From: JAJFVC01 sp039698075
Lineage (GTDB): Bacteria > Planctomycetota > Planctomycetia > Pirellulales > Thermoguttaceae
DNA: 34,346 nucleotides
Assembly: GCA_039698075.1 (NCBI GenBank)
Contig: JBDKTJ010000154.1
Span: 1-34,346 of the forward strand
Direction of reading: 5' to 3'
The position numbers and the translations under genes are program-made. Of the stretch, positions 14,931 through 21,618 are shown in pieces; position 1 is the first letter of the stretch, and every line of letters starts with the position of its first letter. Under the pieces are notes generated by a model. It was not told the DNA's origin. It saw only the letters and a list, made by a program, of their open reading frames with translations, and searched no databases.

Positions 14931-15530
14931 GTGAGCGACGAACCAACGGTTTTCCTGATCGACGACGACCCGGCCACGGTGCGAGCGCTGACCACCTTGG
15001 TGAAGGTGGTGTTTCCGCGCGTCGCAACGTTCACCTCGGCGGCCGAGTTTCTGTCGTTCTACCATGATCAGCCGGGCTGTCTGGTGCTCGACGTCGCCAT
15101 GCCCGGCATGAGCGGCCTCGAATTGCAACGCAAGCTGACCCAGGAAAAAATCGCCCTGCCGATCGTGTTTGTCACTGGACACGGCAACGTGCCGATGGCG
15201 GTCGAGGCGATGCAGCGCGGCGCGATCAATTTTCTTGAAAAGCCCGTCCAAGAACAAAAGCTATGGGACAGCATTCGTCGCGCATTGGAGCAGGACGCCC
15301 AAAATCGGCGACGACGGACGCGCCGCCAACGCATCGAGCAGCGACTCGCCCGACTCACCGTCGGCGAACGCGAGGTGCTCCATCTGATTCTCGAAGGCAA
15401 GATGAACAAGGAAATCGCCGTCGAGCTGAAACTGAGCACCCGAACGGTCGAGGATCGTCGCGCCAAACTCATGAAGAAGATGGACGCTCGCTCGCTGGCC
15501 GAACTGATCCAACTGGTAATGACGCATTAA
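14931..15530 (+). CDS. FixJ/NarL-type response regulator, orphan
   Basis: Two-component transcription regulator, 199 residues. Receiver domain about 1-120: acidic pocket FLIDDDPATV, phospho-acceptor Asp in CLVLDVAMPGMSGLE, FVTGHGNVPMAVEAM and the switch Lys in FLEKP. C-terminal LuxR-type helix-turn-helix about 135-199: LTVGEREVLHLILEGKMNKE, STRTVEDRRAKLMKK. The architecture matches FixJ. The frame is open far upstream, but homologous N-termini begin (M/V)SDEPTVF, so GTG 14931 is preferred; ATG 14919 is the alternative, and neither has a good Shine-Dalgarno. No sensor kinase is in the window, so its signal is unknown. It is divergent from the decarboxylase gene with about 210 bases between; regulation of that gene is possible but unsupported. 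Confidence 0.9.
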   Translation: MSDEPTVFLIDDDPATVRALTTLVKVVFPRVATFTSAAEFLSFYHDQPGCLVLDVAMPGMSGLELQRKLTQEKIALPIVFVTGHGNVPMAVEAMQRGAINFLEKPVQEQKLWDSIRRALEQDAQNRRRRTRRQRIEQRLARLTVGEREVLHLILEGKMNKEIAVELKLSTRTVEDRRAKLMKKMDARSLAELIQLVMTH

Positions 15531-15598
15531 AACCGCATCCAAAACCTGTTGGAGCCGTTCCAAAGGCGCGTCAGAACCCACCGTCTTGAGATAGCTCC

Positions 15599-16294
15599 TT
15601 AGCTTTTCTTCATTTCCGCCATCAGCAGTTGGATGTCGTCCCAGACGGGACGCTTGGCCGCCGGGTTTCTCAGCAGATACGCCGGATGGTACGTGCAGAC
15701 CACCTTGATGCCGTCGAGATCGTGCACCCGACCGCGCAACCGTCCGATCGAGGCGTCGCTGCCCAATAGGTTTTGTGCGGCCACCGCGCCGAGGCAACAA
15801 ATGAACTTCGGCTGAATGATCGCCAGTTGGCCGTCGAGATACTCACGGCAGGCCGCCGCCTCGACCGGCAACGGCGTCCGATTGCCAGGCGGACGACATC
15901 GCAAGATATTGAGAATGTAGACGTCCTCGCGGCGGATCTTCATCCCTTTGGTCAGAATGTCGTTGAGCAGTTGACCGGCGCGACCCACGAACGGCTCGCC
16001 CTGGCGATCTTCGTCCGCGCCGGGCGCCTCGCCGCAAAACACCAGCCGGGCGTAAGGATCGCCCACGCCAAAAACGGTTTGCGTGCGGGTCCGGGCCAAC
16101 TCGGCGCACCGGGTGCATCGGGCCACGCGCCGGGCCAATCCGTCCAACGCCGCCCGACGCGGATCCGTCTCAATCGAAATATCCGCCTTGCAGGGGGTCC
16201 GATCGCGTTTCGCCGGCTTCTTCACGTGCGCAACTCCTGACCGCTGAAGGCTTTCCAATCGCTGAACCACCGCTCGTCGAACGTTTTCCGTCAT
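15599..16294 (-). CDS. Family-4 uracil-DNA glycosylase (iron-sulfur)
   Basis: Removes uracil from DNA as the first step of base excision repair. 231 residues: a basic, probably disordered N-terminal extension (about 1-55) followed by a full UDG-fold domain. Motifs: CTRCAEL (first two cluster cysteines), FCGEAPGADEDRQGEPFVG (motif A, water-activating region), NILRCRPPGNRTP with a cysteine and a further Cys 17 residues on, and YHPAYLLRNP (motif B, His/leucine loop). Four cysteines spaced in this way mark the [4Fe-4S] class found in thermophiles and many bacteria. ATG 16294 is preferred over TTG 16309. It is divergent from der across about 200 bases. A family-5 enzyme is less likely from the GEAPG motif. 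Confidence 0.92.
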   Translation of the reverse strand: MTENVRRAVVQRLESLQRSGVAHVKKPAKRDRTPCKADISIETDPRRAALDGLARRVARCTRCAELARTRTQTVFGVGDPYARLVFCGEAPGADEDRQGEPFVGRAGQLLNDILTKGMKIRREDVYILNILRCRPPGNRTPLPVEAAACREYLDGQLAIIQPKFICCLGAVAAQNLLGSDASIGRLRGRVHDLDGIKVVCTYHPAYLLRNPAAKRPVWDDIQLLMAEMKKS

Positions 16295-16491
16295 GGAAGC
16301 GTATTTCAACCCAATTGGACCATTTTCCGCAACCGAAATTTTGAGAACCGAAACCTGGGACGTAGGACCGCGTAAAAAGCAAGATTTTCCAGGCCGCGTA
16401 CTCGCCGCATTTCACCACAATCCCACTTTTCAGCCCCCCCAATCAATGGGAGCCTAGAAGCCCAGCCTCCCAACGACTATCATAAAGACTT

Positions 16492-17835
16492 ATGGCCATG
16501 CCGCAAGTTGTCATCGTTGGTCGCCCCAACGTGGGGAAATCGAGCCTGTTCAATTGGCTCGCGGGAAAGCGCCTTGCCATCGTCGATCCGACGGCGGGCG
16601 TCACGCGCGATCGCGTCAGTCATTTGATCGAGATCCATCACCGGTTCGTCGAGTTGGTCGACACCGGCGGTATGGGCGTCAAAGACTCCGACAATCTGAC
16701 CGAGCAGGTCGAAGAACAAATTCAAGCGGCCGTCGACATCGCCCAGTTGGTGCTCTTGGTGGTCGATGGCCGCGACGGTCCGGTGCCGCTGGACCACGAG
16801 GTGGTCAAACGGCTGCGCTACGTATCGTGTCCGGTGCTGCTGGTCGTCAACAAGATCGACGCGCCGTCGCTGGAGCCGCAAGCCGCCGAGTTCTACCGCT
16901 TCGGTCGCAAAATGGTCCAGGTCAGCGTGAAGGAGAACCGCGGCAAGGACGAGTTGCTCGAAGCCATCGCGGAGCGGCTGCCCGATCCGGCCCCGGACGA
17001 GGCCGCGCCGGTCGATCCGGTGATGAAAGTGGCGATCGTCGGACGCCGCAACGTCGGCAAGAGCACGTTCGTCAACACGCTGGCCCAGGCCGAACGGATG
17101 ATCACCAGCGAAGTGCCCGGCACCACGCGCGACAGCGTCGACGTGCGGTTCGAGCTGGACGGCCAGTCGTGGGTGGCCATCGACACGCCGGGTTTCCGCC
17201 GCAACAAGAGCGTCAACACGGACGTGGAGTTTTACAGCACCCACCGGGCTCAGCGAAGCATTCGCCGCGCCGACGTGGTGTTGCTGTTTTTCGACGCCTC
17301 GCAACGAATCAGCAAAGTCGATAAACAACTGTGCGACTACATCGCCCAGCAATACAAGCCGTGCATGTTCGTCGTCAACAAGTGGGACCAACTGGTCGGC
17401 GCGATGCCGACGGAAAAGTGGGTGGCCTACCTGCGCGACAATTTTCGCACGATGGGCTACGTCCCGATCGCGTTCATTACCGGTCAGAACGGCAAGAACG
17501 TCAAGGCGATGCTCAACCATTCGCGGATGCTGTTTCGGCAGTCGATCGCCCGAACGCCCACCGCGCGGTTGAACAAGTTGCTGCGCGCGGCGCTCGAACA
17601 GAACCCGCCGCCGATCTATCAAAATCGTCATCCAAAAATCTATTACGCCACGCAAGTGGCCGTTCAGCCACCGACGATCGTGCTGTTCTGCAGCGACCCG
17701 CATGCGATTTCCCCGCAATACCAGCGATGGCTGCTGCATATGTTCCGCGACGAGTTGGACTTCGGCGAGGTACCGATCAAATTGTATCTCCGTCGCCGCG
17801 AACACGACGAAAGCCAAGCCGGCCGCGACGAGTAA
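16492..17835 (+). CDS. der: Ribosome-associated GTPase Der (EngA)
   Basis: Essential double GTPase needed for assembly of the 50S ribosomal subunit. 447 residues with two tandem G domains and a KH-like C-terminal domain. G1 of domain 1 is GRPNVGKSSLFN (about 9-20), with DTGGMG (G3) and NKID (G4). Domain 2 has GRRNVGKSTFVN (about 183), DTPGF (G3) and NKWD (G4). The C-terminal KH-like part (about 360-440) has PPPIYQNRHPKIYYATQV and the conserved ending YLRRR. The start could be ATG 16492 or the second ATG two codons on; neither has a good Shine-Dalgarno, and a TATCAT-like box sits only 8 bases upstream. It begins a same-strand run with purE, mtnA, larC and nikR. The gap to purE is 32 bases. Confidence 0.97.
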   Translation: MAMPQVVIVGRPNVGKSSLFNWLAGKRLAIVDPTAGVTRDRVSHLIEIHHRFVELVDTGGMGVKDSDNLTEQVEEQIQAAVDIAQLVLLVVDGRDGPVPLDHEVVKRLRYVSCPVLLVVNKIDAPSLEPQAAEFYRFGRKMVQVSVKENRGKDELLEAIAERLPDPAPDEAAPVDPVMKVAIVGRRNVGKSTFVNTLAQAERMITSEVPGTTRDSVDVRFELDGQSWVAIDTPGFRRNKSVNTDVEFYSTHRAQRSIRRADVVLLFFDASQRISKVDKQLCDYIAQQYKPCMFVVNKWDQLVGAMPTEKWVAYLRDNFRTMGYVPIAFITGQNGKNVKAMLNHSRMLFRQSIARTPTARLNKLLRAALEQNPPPIYQNRHPKIYYATQVAVQPPTIVLFCSDPHAISPQYQRWLLHMFRDELDFGEVPIKLYLRRREHDESQAGRDE

Positions 17836-17867
17836 ACGACGCTTTTTTTCGTTCAAGGGAGAATCGA

Positions 17868-18395
17868 ATGCCGGAATCCTTATCGCCGCGGGTGGGCATC
17901 GTCATGGGCAGCGACAGCGACTGGCCGAAAATCCAAAGCGCCGCCCGGGCGCTGGCCGAGTTCGACGTGCCCTATGAAGTCCGCGTGATGAGCGCCCATC
18001 GCACGCCGGAGGCGGTTCGCCAATACGCAACCGACGCCATGGGCCGGGGCATGAAAGTCCTCATCGCGGCGGCCGGCGGCGCGGCGCATCTGGCCGGCGT
18101 GCTCGCCTCGCACACCACGCTGCCGGTGATCGGCGTGCCCGTCCCGACGGAGCTGGCCGGCGGGCTGGACTCGCTGTTGTCGATCGTCCAAATGCCCGGC
18201 GACGTGCCGGTGGCCACGGTCGGCGCCGGCGGCGGCGGCCCGCGCAACGCCGGTCTGTTGGCCGTCCAAATTCTCGCGATCGGCGACCCTACGCTCCAAC
18301 AAAAACTGATCGCCTTCAAACGCGCGCTGGTCGACAAAGTCGCCGCAAAAGACGCGGCGTTGCAGAAGACGCTACAAACAGAAAAAAGGGGATAG
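17868..18395 (+). CDS. purE: N5-carboxyaminoimidazole ribonucleotide mutase
   Basis: Class I PurE: moves the carboxyl group of N5-CAIR to make CAIR in purine synthesis. 175 residues, normal length. Signature elements: VGIVMGSDSDWP, VMSAHRTPEAV (catalytic His) and the AAAGGAAHLAGVLASHT loop, then GVPVPTELAGGLDSLLSIVQM. The AAGGGAGA Shine-Dalgarno 7 bases before ATG 17868 fixes the start. No purK is nearby. It is one of several genes in a same-strand series and is followed 78 bases later by mtnA. Its last codons (QTEKRG) and stop run into a purine-rich repeat-like tract. LarB, a partner of the downstream larC, has a PurE-like domain, but this protein lacks LarB's N-terminal extension and carries the true PurE motifs. 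Confidence 0.96.
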   Translation: MPESLSPRVGIVMGSDSDWPKIQSAARALAEFDVPYEVRVMSAHRTPEAVRQYATDAMGRGMKVLIAAAGGAAHLAGVLASHTTLPVIGVPVPTELAGGLDSLLSIVQMPGDVPVATVGAGGGGPRNAGLLAVQILAIGDPTLQQKLIAFKRALVDKVAAKDAALQKTLQTEKRG

Positions 18396-18423
18396 AGGAG
18401 AGGGCAGAGGACCGAGAGACGAG
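18382..18423. repeat. Purine-rich GGAGAGG/GAGAC tract at the end of purE
   Basis: A nearly pure purine stretch (GGGGATAGAGGAGAGGGCAG, then AGGACCGAGAGACGAG) begins in the last codons of purE, includes its stop and extends most of the way to mtnA. It resembles the low-complexity repeats often found between planctomycete genes (from memory). Confidence 0.45.
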
Positions 18424-18473
18424 AATCTTTGGCCGCCCCCTTCGCGTTTTTTGCCTCGTTTGCTGCAACACTC

Positions 18474-19532
18474 ATGAAAGACATTCCCACCCTGCATTGG
18501 ATCGGCGGCGTTGACGGTTTCTTGCGGATGATCGACCAGACTCGCTTGCCGGTCGAGTTTGTCGAGATCGATTGCCACGACGTCGACCGCGTGTGGGAGG
18601 CCATCAAAATGTTGCGCGTACGCGGCGCGCCGGCCATCGGGATCGCCGCGGCGTACGGCGTTTGCCTGGGCATTCAACAGGTCGCCGGACGCGACGAGGC
18701 CGCCTTTTTTGAGCAACTCGACAAAACGGTCGATCACCTGGCCGCGAGCCGTCCGACGGCCGTCAATCTGTTCTGGGCGTTGCGCCGCATGCGATCCGCG
18801 GCCGAACGGTTGCGAGGACGTCCGACCGCCGAGATCGCCGCCGCGCTGTTGGACGAAGCCCGGACGATTCACGAAGAAGATCGTCAGATGTGCCGCGCGA
18901 TGGGCCGCCACGGGGCGGAACTGTTGCACGACGGACAAGGCGTGTTGACCCATTGCAACGCCGGCGGGCTGGCCACCTCGGACTACGGCACCGCGCTGGC
19001 CGTGATGTTCGCCGCCGCCGAGGCCGGTAAGACGCTGCACGTCTACGCCGACGAGACCCGCCCCCTGCTGCAAGGCGCCCGGCTGACCGCGTGGGAATTG
19101 CAGCAACGCGGGATCGACGTGACGCTGATCTGCGACAACATGGCCGCCCAGGTGATGCGCGAAGGCCGCGTGCAGGCGGTCATCACCGGGGCCGATCGCA
19201 TCGCGGCCAATGGCGACACGGCCAACAAGATCGGCACCTACGGCGTCGCGTTGCTGGCCGCGGCCCATCAGATCCCGTTCTACGTCGCCGCCCCGAGCAG
19301 CACGTTCGACCTGTCGATTCCCGACGGCCGTTCCATTCCGATCGAACAACGCGACCCGCGCGAGGTGACGCACGGGTTTGGACGCCAAACCGCGCCGGAC
19401 GGCGTGGCCGTCTACAATCCCGCGTTCGACGTCACGCCGGCCGAGTTGATCGCGGCCATCATCTGCGAGCGCGGCGTCATTCGCCCGGTCAACCCACAAA
19501 CGATCGCCGCGATGTTGGCAACCCAAAACTAA
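18474..19532 (+). CDS. mtnA: Methylthioribose-1-phosphate isomerase
   Basis: Converts 5-methylthioribose 1-phosphate to methylthioribulose 1-phosphate in methionine salvage. 352 residues, family length. Visible: RVRGAPAIGIAAAYG, the catalytic cysteine in HCNAGGLAT (residue 161) and the catalytic aspartate in TGADRIAANGDTANKIGTY (residue 241), matching the Cys160/Asp240 pair known from Bacillus. These residues separate it from eIF2B-like regulatory relatives. ATG 18474 is chosen because the family begins with a short leader before TLHWI; the frame is open a further 15 codons upstream. No other salvage gene (mtnK, mtnB, mtnC, mtnD) is in the window. larC follows after 44 bases, so co-transcription is likely. 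Confidence 0.95.
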   Translation: MKDIPTLHWIGGVDGFLRMIDQTRLPVEFVEIDCHDVDRVWEAIKMLRVRGAPAIGIAAAYGVCLGIQQVAGRDEAAFFEQLDKTVDHLAASRPTAVNLFWALRRMRSAAERLRGRPTAEIAAALLDEARTIHEEDRQMCRAMGRHGAELLHDGQGVLTHCNAGGLATSDYGTALAVMFAAAEAGKTLHVYADETRPLLQGARLTAWELQQRGIDVTLICDNMAAQVMREGRVQAVITGADRIAANGDTANKIGTYGVALLAAAHQIPFYVAAPSSTFDLSIPDGRSIPIEQRDPREVTHGFGRQTAPDGVAVYNPAFDVTPAELIAAIICERGVIRPVNPQTIAAMLATQN

Positions 19533-19576
19533 GCGCGGATCTTGCTTTGGCCGCGAATCCAGGCGACAATGCCCGT

Positions 19577-20770
19577 ATGAGTCGAATAGCTTATTTCGAT
19601 TGTCTGGGCGGCATCAGCGGCGACATGACGCTCGGCGCGCTGATCGACGCCGGCGCCGACCTGGACGCGATCAACGCCGCCATCGAATCGCTAGGCCTGC
19701 CCGGCTGCCGCGTGCGAGCCGAGGAAGTCCGCAAAAACGGTTTTCGCGCCTCGCAGGCCACGGTCGATTACACGCCCGAGCGGACGCATCGCAATTTGCA
19801 TCAGATTTTGTCGCTGATCGAAGCCGGGCGGCTCAATCCGCGGGCCAGCGACACGGCCCGGCGCGTGTTTACGCGGTTGGCCGAGGCCGAGTCGCGCGTT
19901 CACGGCATCGAGGTCGAACGGGTGCATTTCCACGAGGTCGGCGCGGCCGATTCCATCGCCGACATCGTCGGCGCGGCGGTCGGCTTGGACTTGTTGGGCA
20001 TCGAGCGGATCGAGGCCTCTCCGGTTCCAACCGGCACGGGCACGATCACGATCGCCCACGGAACGTGCAGCATTCCGGCCCCCGCCACCGCCGAACTGTT
20101 GCGCGGCGTTCCGCTGGCCGCTTCGACCACCGAGGGCGAATTAACCACGCCGACCGGCGCCGCGCTGTTGGCCACACTGGCCCAACGGTTTGGCCCGCTG
20201 CCATCGATGACGATCGAGCGGATCGGCTGCGGCGCCGGCCGCAAGGATTTTCCGGATCGTCCAAACCTCTTGCGGTTGCTGGTGGGTCCGTCGACCGACG
20301 CGCCGGCGGACGACGCCCAGCCGGTGACGGTGTTGGAGACCAATCTGGACGACACGACCGGCGAGCTGATCGGCTACTGCATCGCGAAGCTGTGGGACGC
20401 CGGCGCGTTGGACGTGTTCACAACGCCCATCCAAATGAAAAAGAATCGGCCGGGCGTGACGCTCACCGCGCTGTGCCGGCCGTCGGACGCAGCCGCGATC
20501 GAGGACATTTTGTTCCGCGAAACCACGACGCTGGGCATCCGGCGTTGGACGGCGGCCCGAACTGTTTTGCGACGTCAGTCGCACACGGTCGCCACGCCGT
20601 GGGGCCCGGTCGAAGGCAAGATCGGCTGGCCGCGCGACGGTCGGCCGCGTTTTTCGCCCGAGTTCGAGTCCTGCCGCCTCGCGGCCGAGCGGCATCGCGT
20701 GCCGTTGCGCGAGGTGTATGAAGCGGCGATCCGGGCGTTTGATGAAAAGGGATTAGGAATTACGGATTAG
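19577..20770 (+). CDS. larC: LarC nickel-pincer cofactor nickel insertase
   Basis: Inserts nickel into the pyridinium-bisthiocarboxylate mononucleotide to complete the nickel-pincer cofactor used by lactate racemase and related enzymes. 397 residues in one uninterrupted frame, whereas the Lactobacillus gene needs a programmed frameshift. The N-terminal signature IAYFDCLGGISGDMTLGAL is complete, followed by VHFHEVGAADSIADIVGA, SPVPTGTGTI, TTPTGAALLATLA and VLETNLDDTTGELIGY. ATG 19577 is the natural start; the frame is open far upstream but in mtnA-overlapping sequence. It is followed by nikR, the nickel-responsive regulator. larA, larB and larE are not in the window. The last codons (KGLGITD) come from a GGATTAGG repeat and look like a recent addition. 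Confidence 0.94.
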   Translation: MSRIAYFDCLGGISGDMTLGALIDAGADLDAINAAIESLGLPGCRVRAEEVRKNGFRASQATVDYTPERTHRNLHQILSLIEAGRLNPRASDTARRVFTRLAEAESRVHGIEVERVHFHEVGAADSIADIVGAAVGLDLLGIERIEASPVPTGTGTITIAHGTCSIPAPATAELLRGVPLAASTTEGELTTPTGAALLATLAQRFGPLPSMTIERIGCGAGRKDFPDRPNLLRLLVGPSTDAPADDAQPVTVLETNLDDTTGELIGYCIAKLWDAGALDVFTTPIQMKKNRPGVTLTALCRPSDAAAIEDILFRETTTLGIRRWTAARTVLRRQSHTVATPWGPVEGKIGWPRDGRPRFSPEFESCRLAAERHRVPLREVYEAAIRAFDEKGLGITD

Positions 20771-20777
20771 GGATTGG
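20750..20777. repeat. 14-bp tandem GGATTAGG repeat at the end of larC
   Basis: GGATTAGGAATTAC is followed directly by GGATTAGGGATTGG (11 of 14 positions equal). The larC stop codon lies in the second unit, and the last residues of LarC are encoded by the repeat. GGATTAGGGATTAGG-type intergenic repeats are known from many bacteria (from memory). Confidence 0.65.
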
Positions 20778-20826
20778 AGTCCGTTGTTTCGCCGCCGCGG
20801 TCTTTCCACACCAAGGGAAACAAAAA

Positions 20827-21243
20827 ATGTCCGAAATTACTCGCTTTTCAGTTTCTCTGGAAGACGATCTGCTTGAGCAGTTCGACCGTTACTGCAAGCA
20901 GCAGCACTATGCCACGCGGAGCGAGGCGATTCGTCAGTTGTTGCGCGACACGCTGACCCGCGAGGCGTGGACGACCGACACGCACGAGGCGGCCGGCACG
21001 CTCACGTTGGTCTACGACCACCATCGCCCTCAGCTCCGCGATCATCTGACGAAGCTGCAACACGACCACAACGACTTGGTCGTCTCGACGCTGCACGCCC
21101 ATCTGACGCACAGTTTGTGTCTAGAGGTCATCATTTTGCGCGGGCCGGCGCAGAAACTTCAACAAATCGCCTCGCAACTGCGGGGCCTGAAAGGCATCTT
21201 CAAGGGCGAACTGGTCATGGCCAGCGCGGAACACCACGATTGA
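20827..21243 (+). CDS. nikR: Nickel-responsive regulator NikR
   Basis: Ribbon-helix-helix repressor that binds DNA when loaded with nickel and controls nickel uptake. 138 residues, standard size. N-terminal RHH domain (about 1-48): ITRFSVSLEDDLLEQFD with ATRSEAIRQLLRD. C-terminal ACT-like nickel domain: the site seen in E. coli as His76, His87, His89 and Cys95 is matched by LQHDHNDLVVSTLHAHLTHS followed by LCLEVI. All four ligands are present, so nickel binding is expected. AAGGGA lies 8 bases before ATG 20827. It follows larC by 56 bases on the same strand, placing nickel sensing beside nickel-cofactor assembly. No nickel transporter is in the window, and no NikR operator was recognised. Confidence 0.95.
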   Translation: MSEITRFSVSLEDDLLEQFDRYCKQQHYATRSEAIRQLLRDTLTREAWTTDTHEAAGTLTLVYDHHRPQLRDHLTKLQHDHNDLVVSTLHAHLTHSLCLEVIILRGPAQKLQQIASQLRGLKGIFKGELVMASAEHHD

Positions 21244-21257
21244 ACGAACGCCCGGCT

Positions 21258-21440
21258 TCATCGATCCCGTTCGGCGATTTTGCGAAGGCTTTCCGCCACA
21301 GATTCGTGGGCCTTCATGGCACGCCAAGCGGCAAGAAGGAAGAAGATCCATCCGACGATCATGCCGCCCCACACGAGCAAACTCATCAGGAGTACGAAAA
21401 CGTGCGGTCCCGCATTCATGACGCTTGAGGTCGTCTGCAT
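21258..21440 (-). CDS. Small single-helix membrane protein
   Basis: 60 residues, no recognised family. One strong transmembrane segment (about 14-38, VFVLLMSLLVWGGMIVGWIF) is followed by an Ala/Arg/Glu-rich amphipathic helix (AAWRAMKAHESVAESLRKIA). It is judged real because AAAGGTGA lies 4 bases upstream of the ATG, one of the best ribosome-binding sites here, and because the composition is coherent. It converges on nikR with a 14-base gap and is divergent from the S1-domain gene. A membrane-tethered regulatory or structural peptide is all that can be inferred. Confidence 0.7.
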   Translation of the reverse strand: MQTTSSVMNAGPHVFVLLMSLLVWGGMIVGWIFFLLAAWRAMKAHESVAESLRKIAERDR

Positions 21441-21531
21441 GGCTTCACCTTTCGTTCCGCCACCCCCTACACGTGGGTGGTCAAGAAGGACAAAAATTCT
21501 CGGCCCGAGGGGGTAACTTTTCTGCTGGGCC

Positions 21532-21561
21532 TTGGAATCCGCCCCCGTTGTTTGCTAAAAT
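21532..21561 (+). promoter_or_regulatory. Possible promoter of the S1-domain gene
   Basis: TTGGAA (21532-21537) and TAAAAT (21556-21561) are 18 bases apart, about 57 bases before the chosen start. The region (21441-21618) is the divergent gap between two genes. Confidence 0.4.
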
Positions 21562-21618
21562 ACCGAGATTCCTAGATTTTTTGAACACCGTATTTTGTGG
21601 GTATCGAGGAAACGAGCG

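Noticed and set aside
16478..16491. TATCAT box giving a leaderless der transcript
   Set aside because: No -35 box is found at the right distance, and a box alone is too weak.
16480..17856. Open frame of about 458 codons antisense to der
   Set aside because: der is unmistakable on the plus strand; the antisense frame mirrors its codon bias and has no motifs.
17868..18395. PurE-like gene as LarB, a partner of larC
   Set aside because: It has the MGSDSDWP and SAHRTP motifs and the length of true PurE and lacks the LarB N-terminal part.
18372..19526. Long open frame antisense to mtnA
   Set aside because: mtnA has catalytic residues in place; the antisense frame shows no recognisable protein features.
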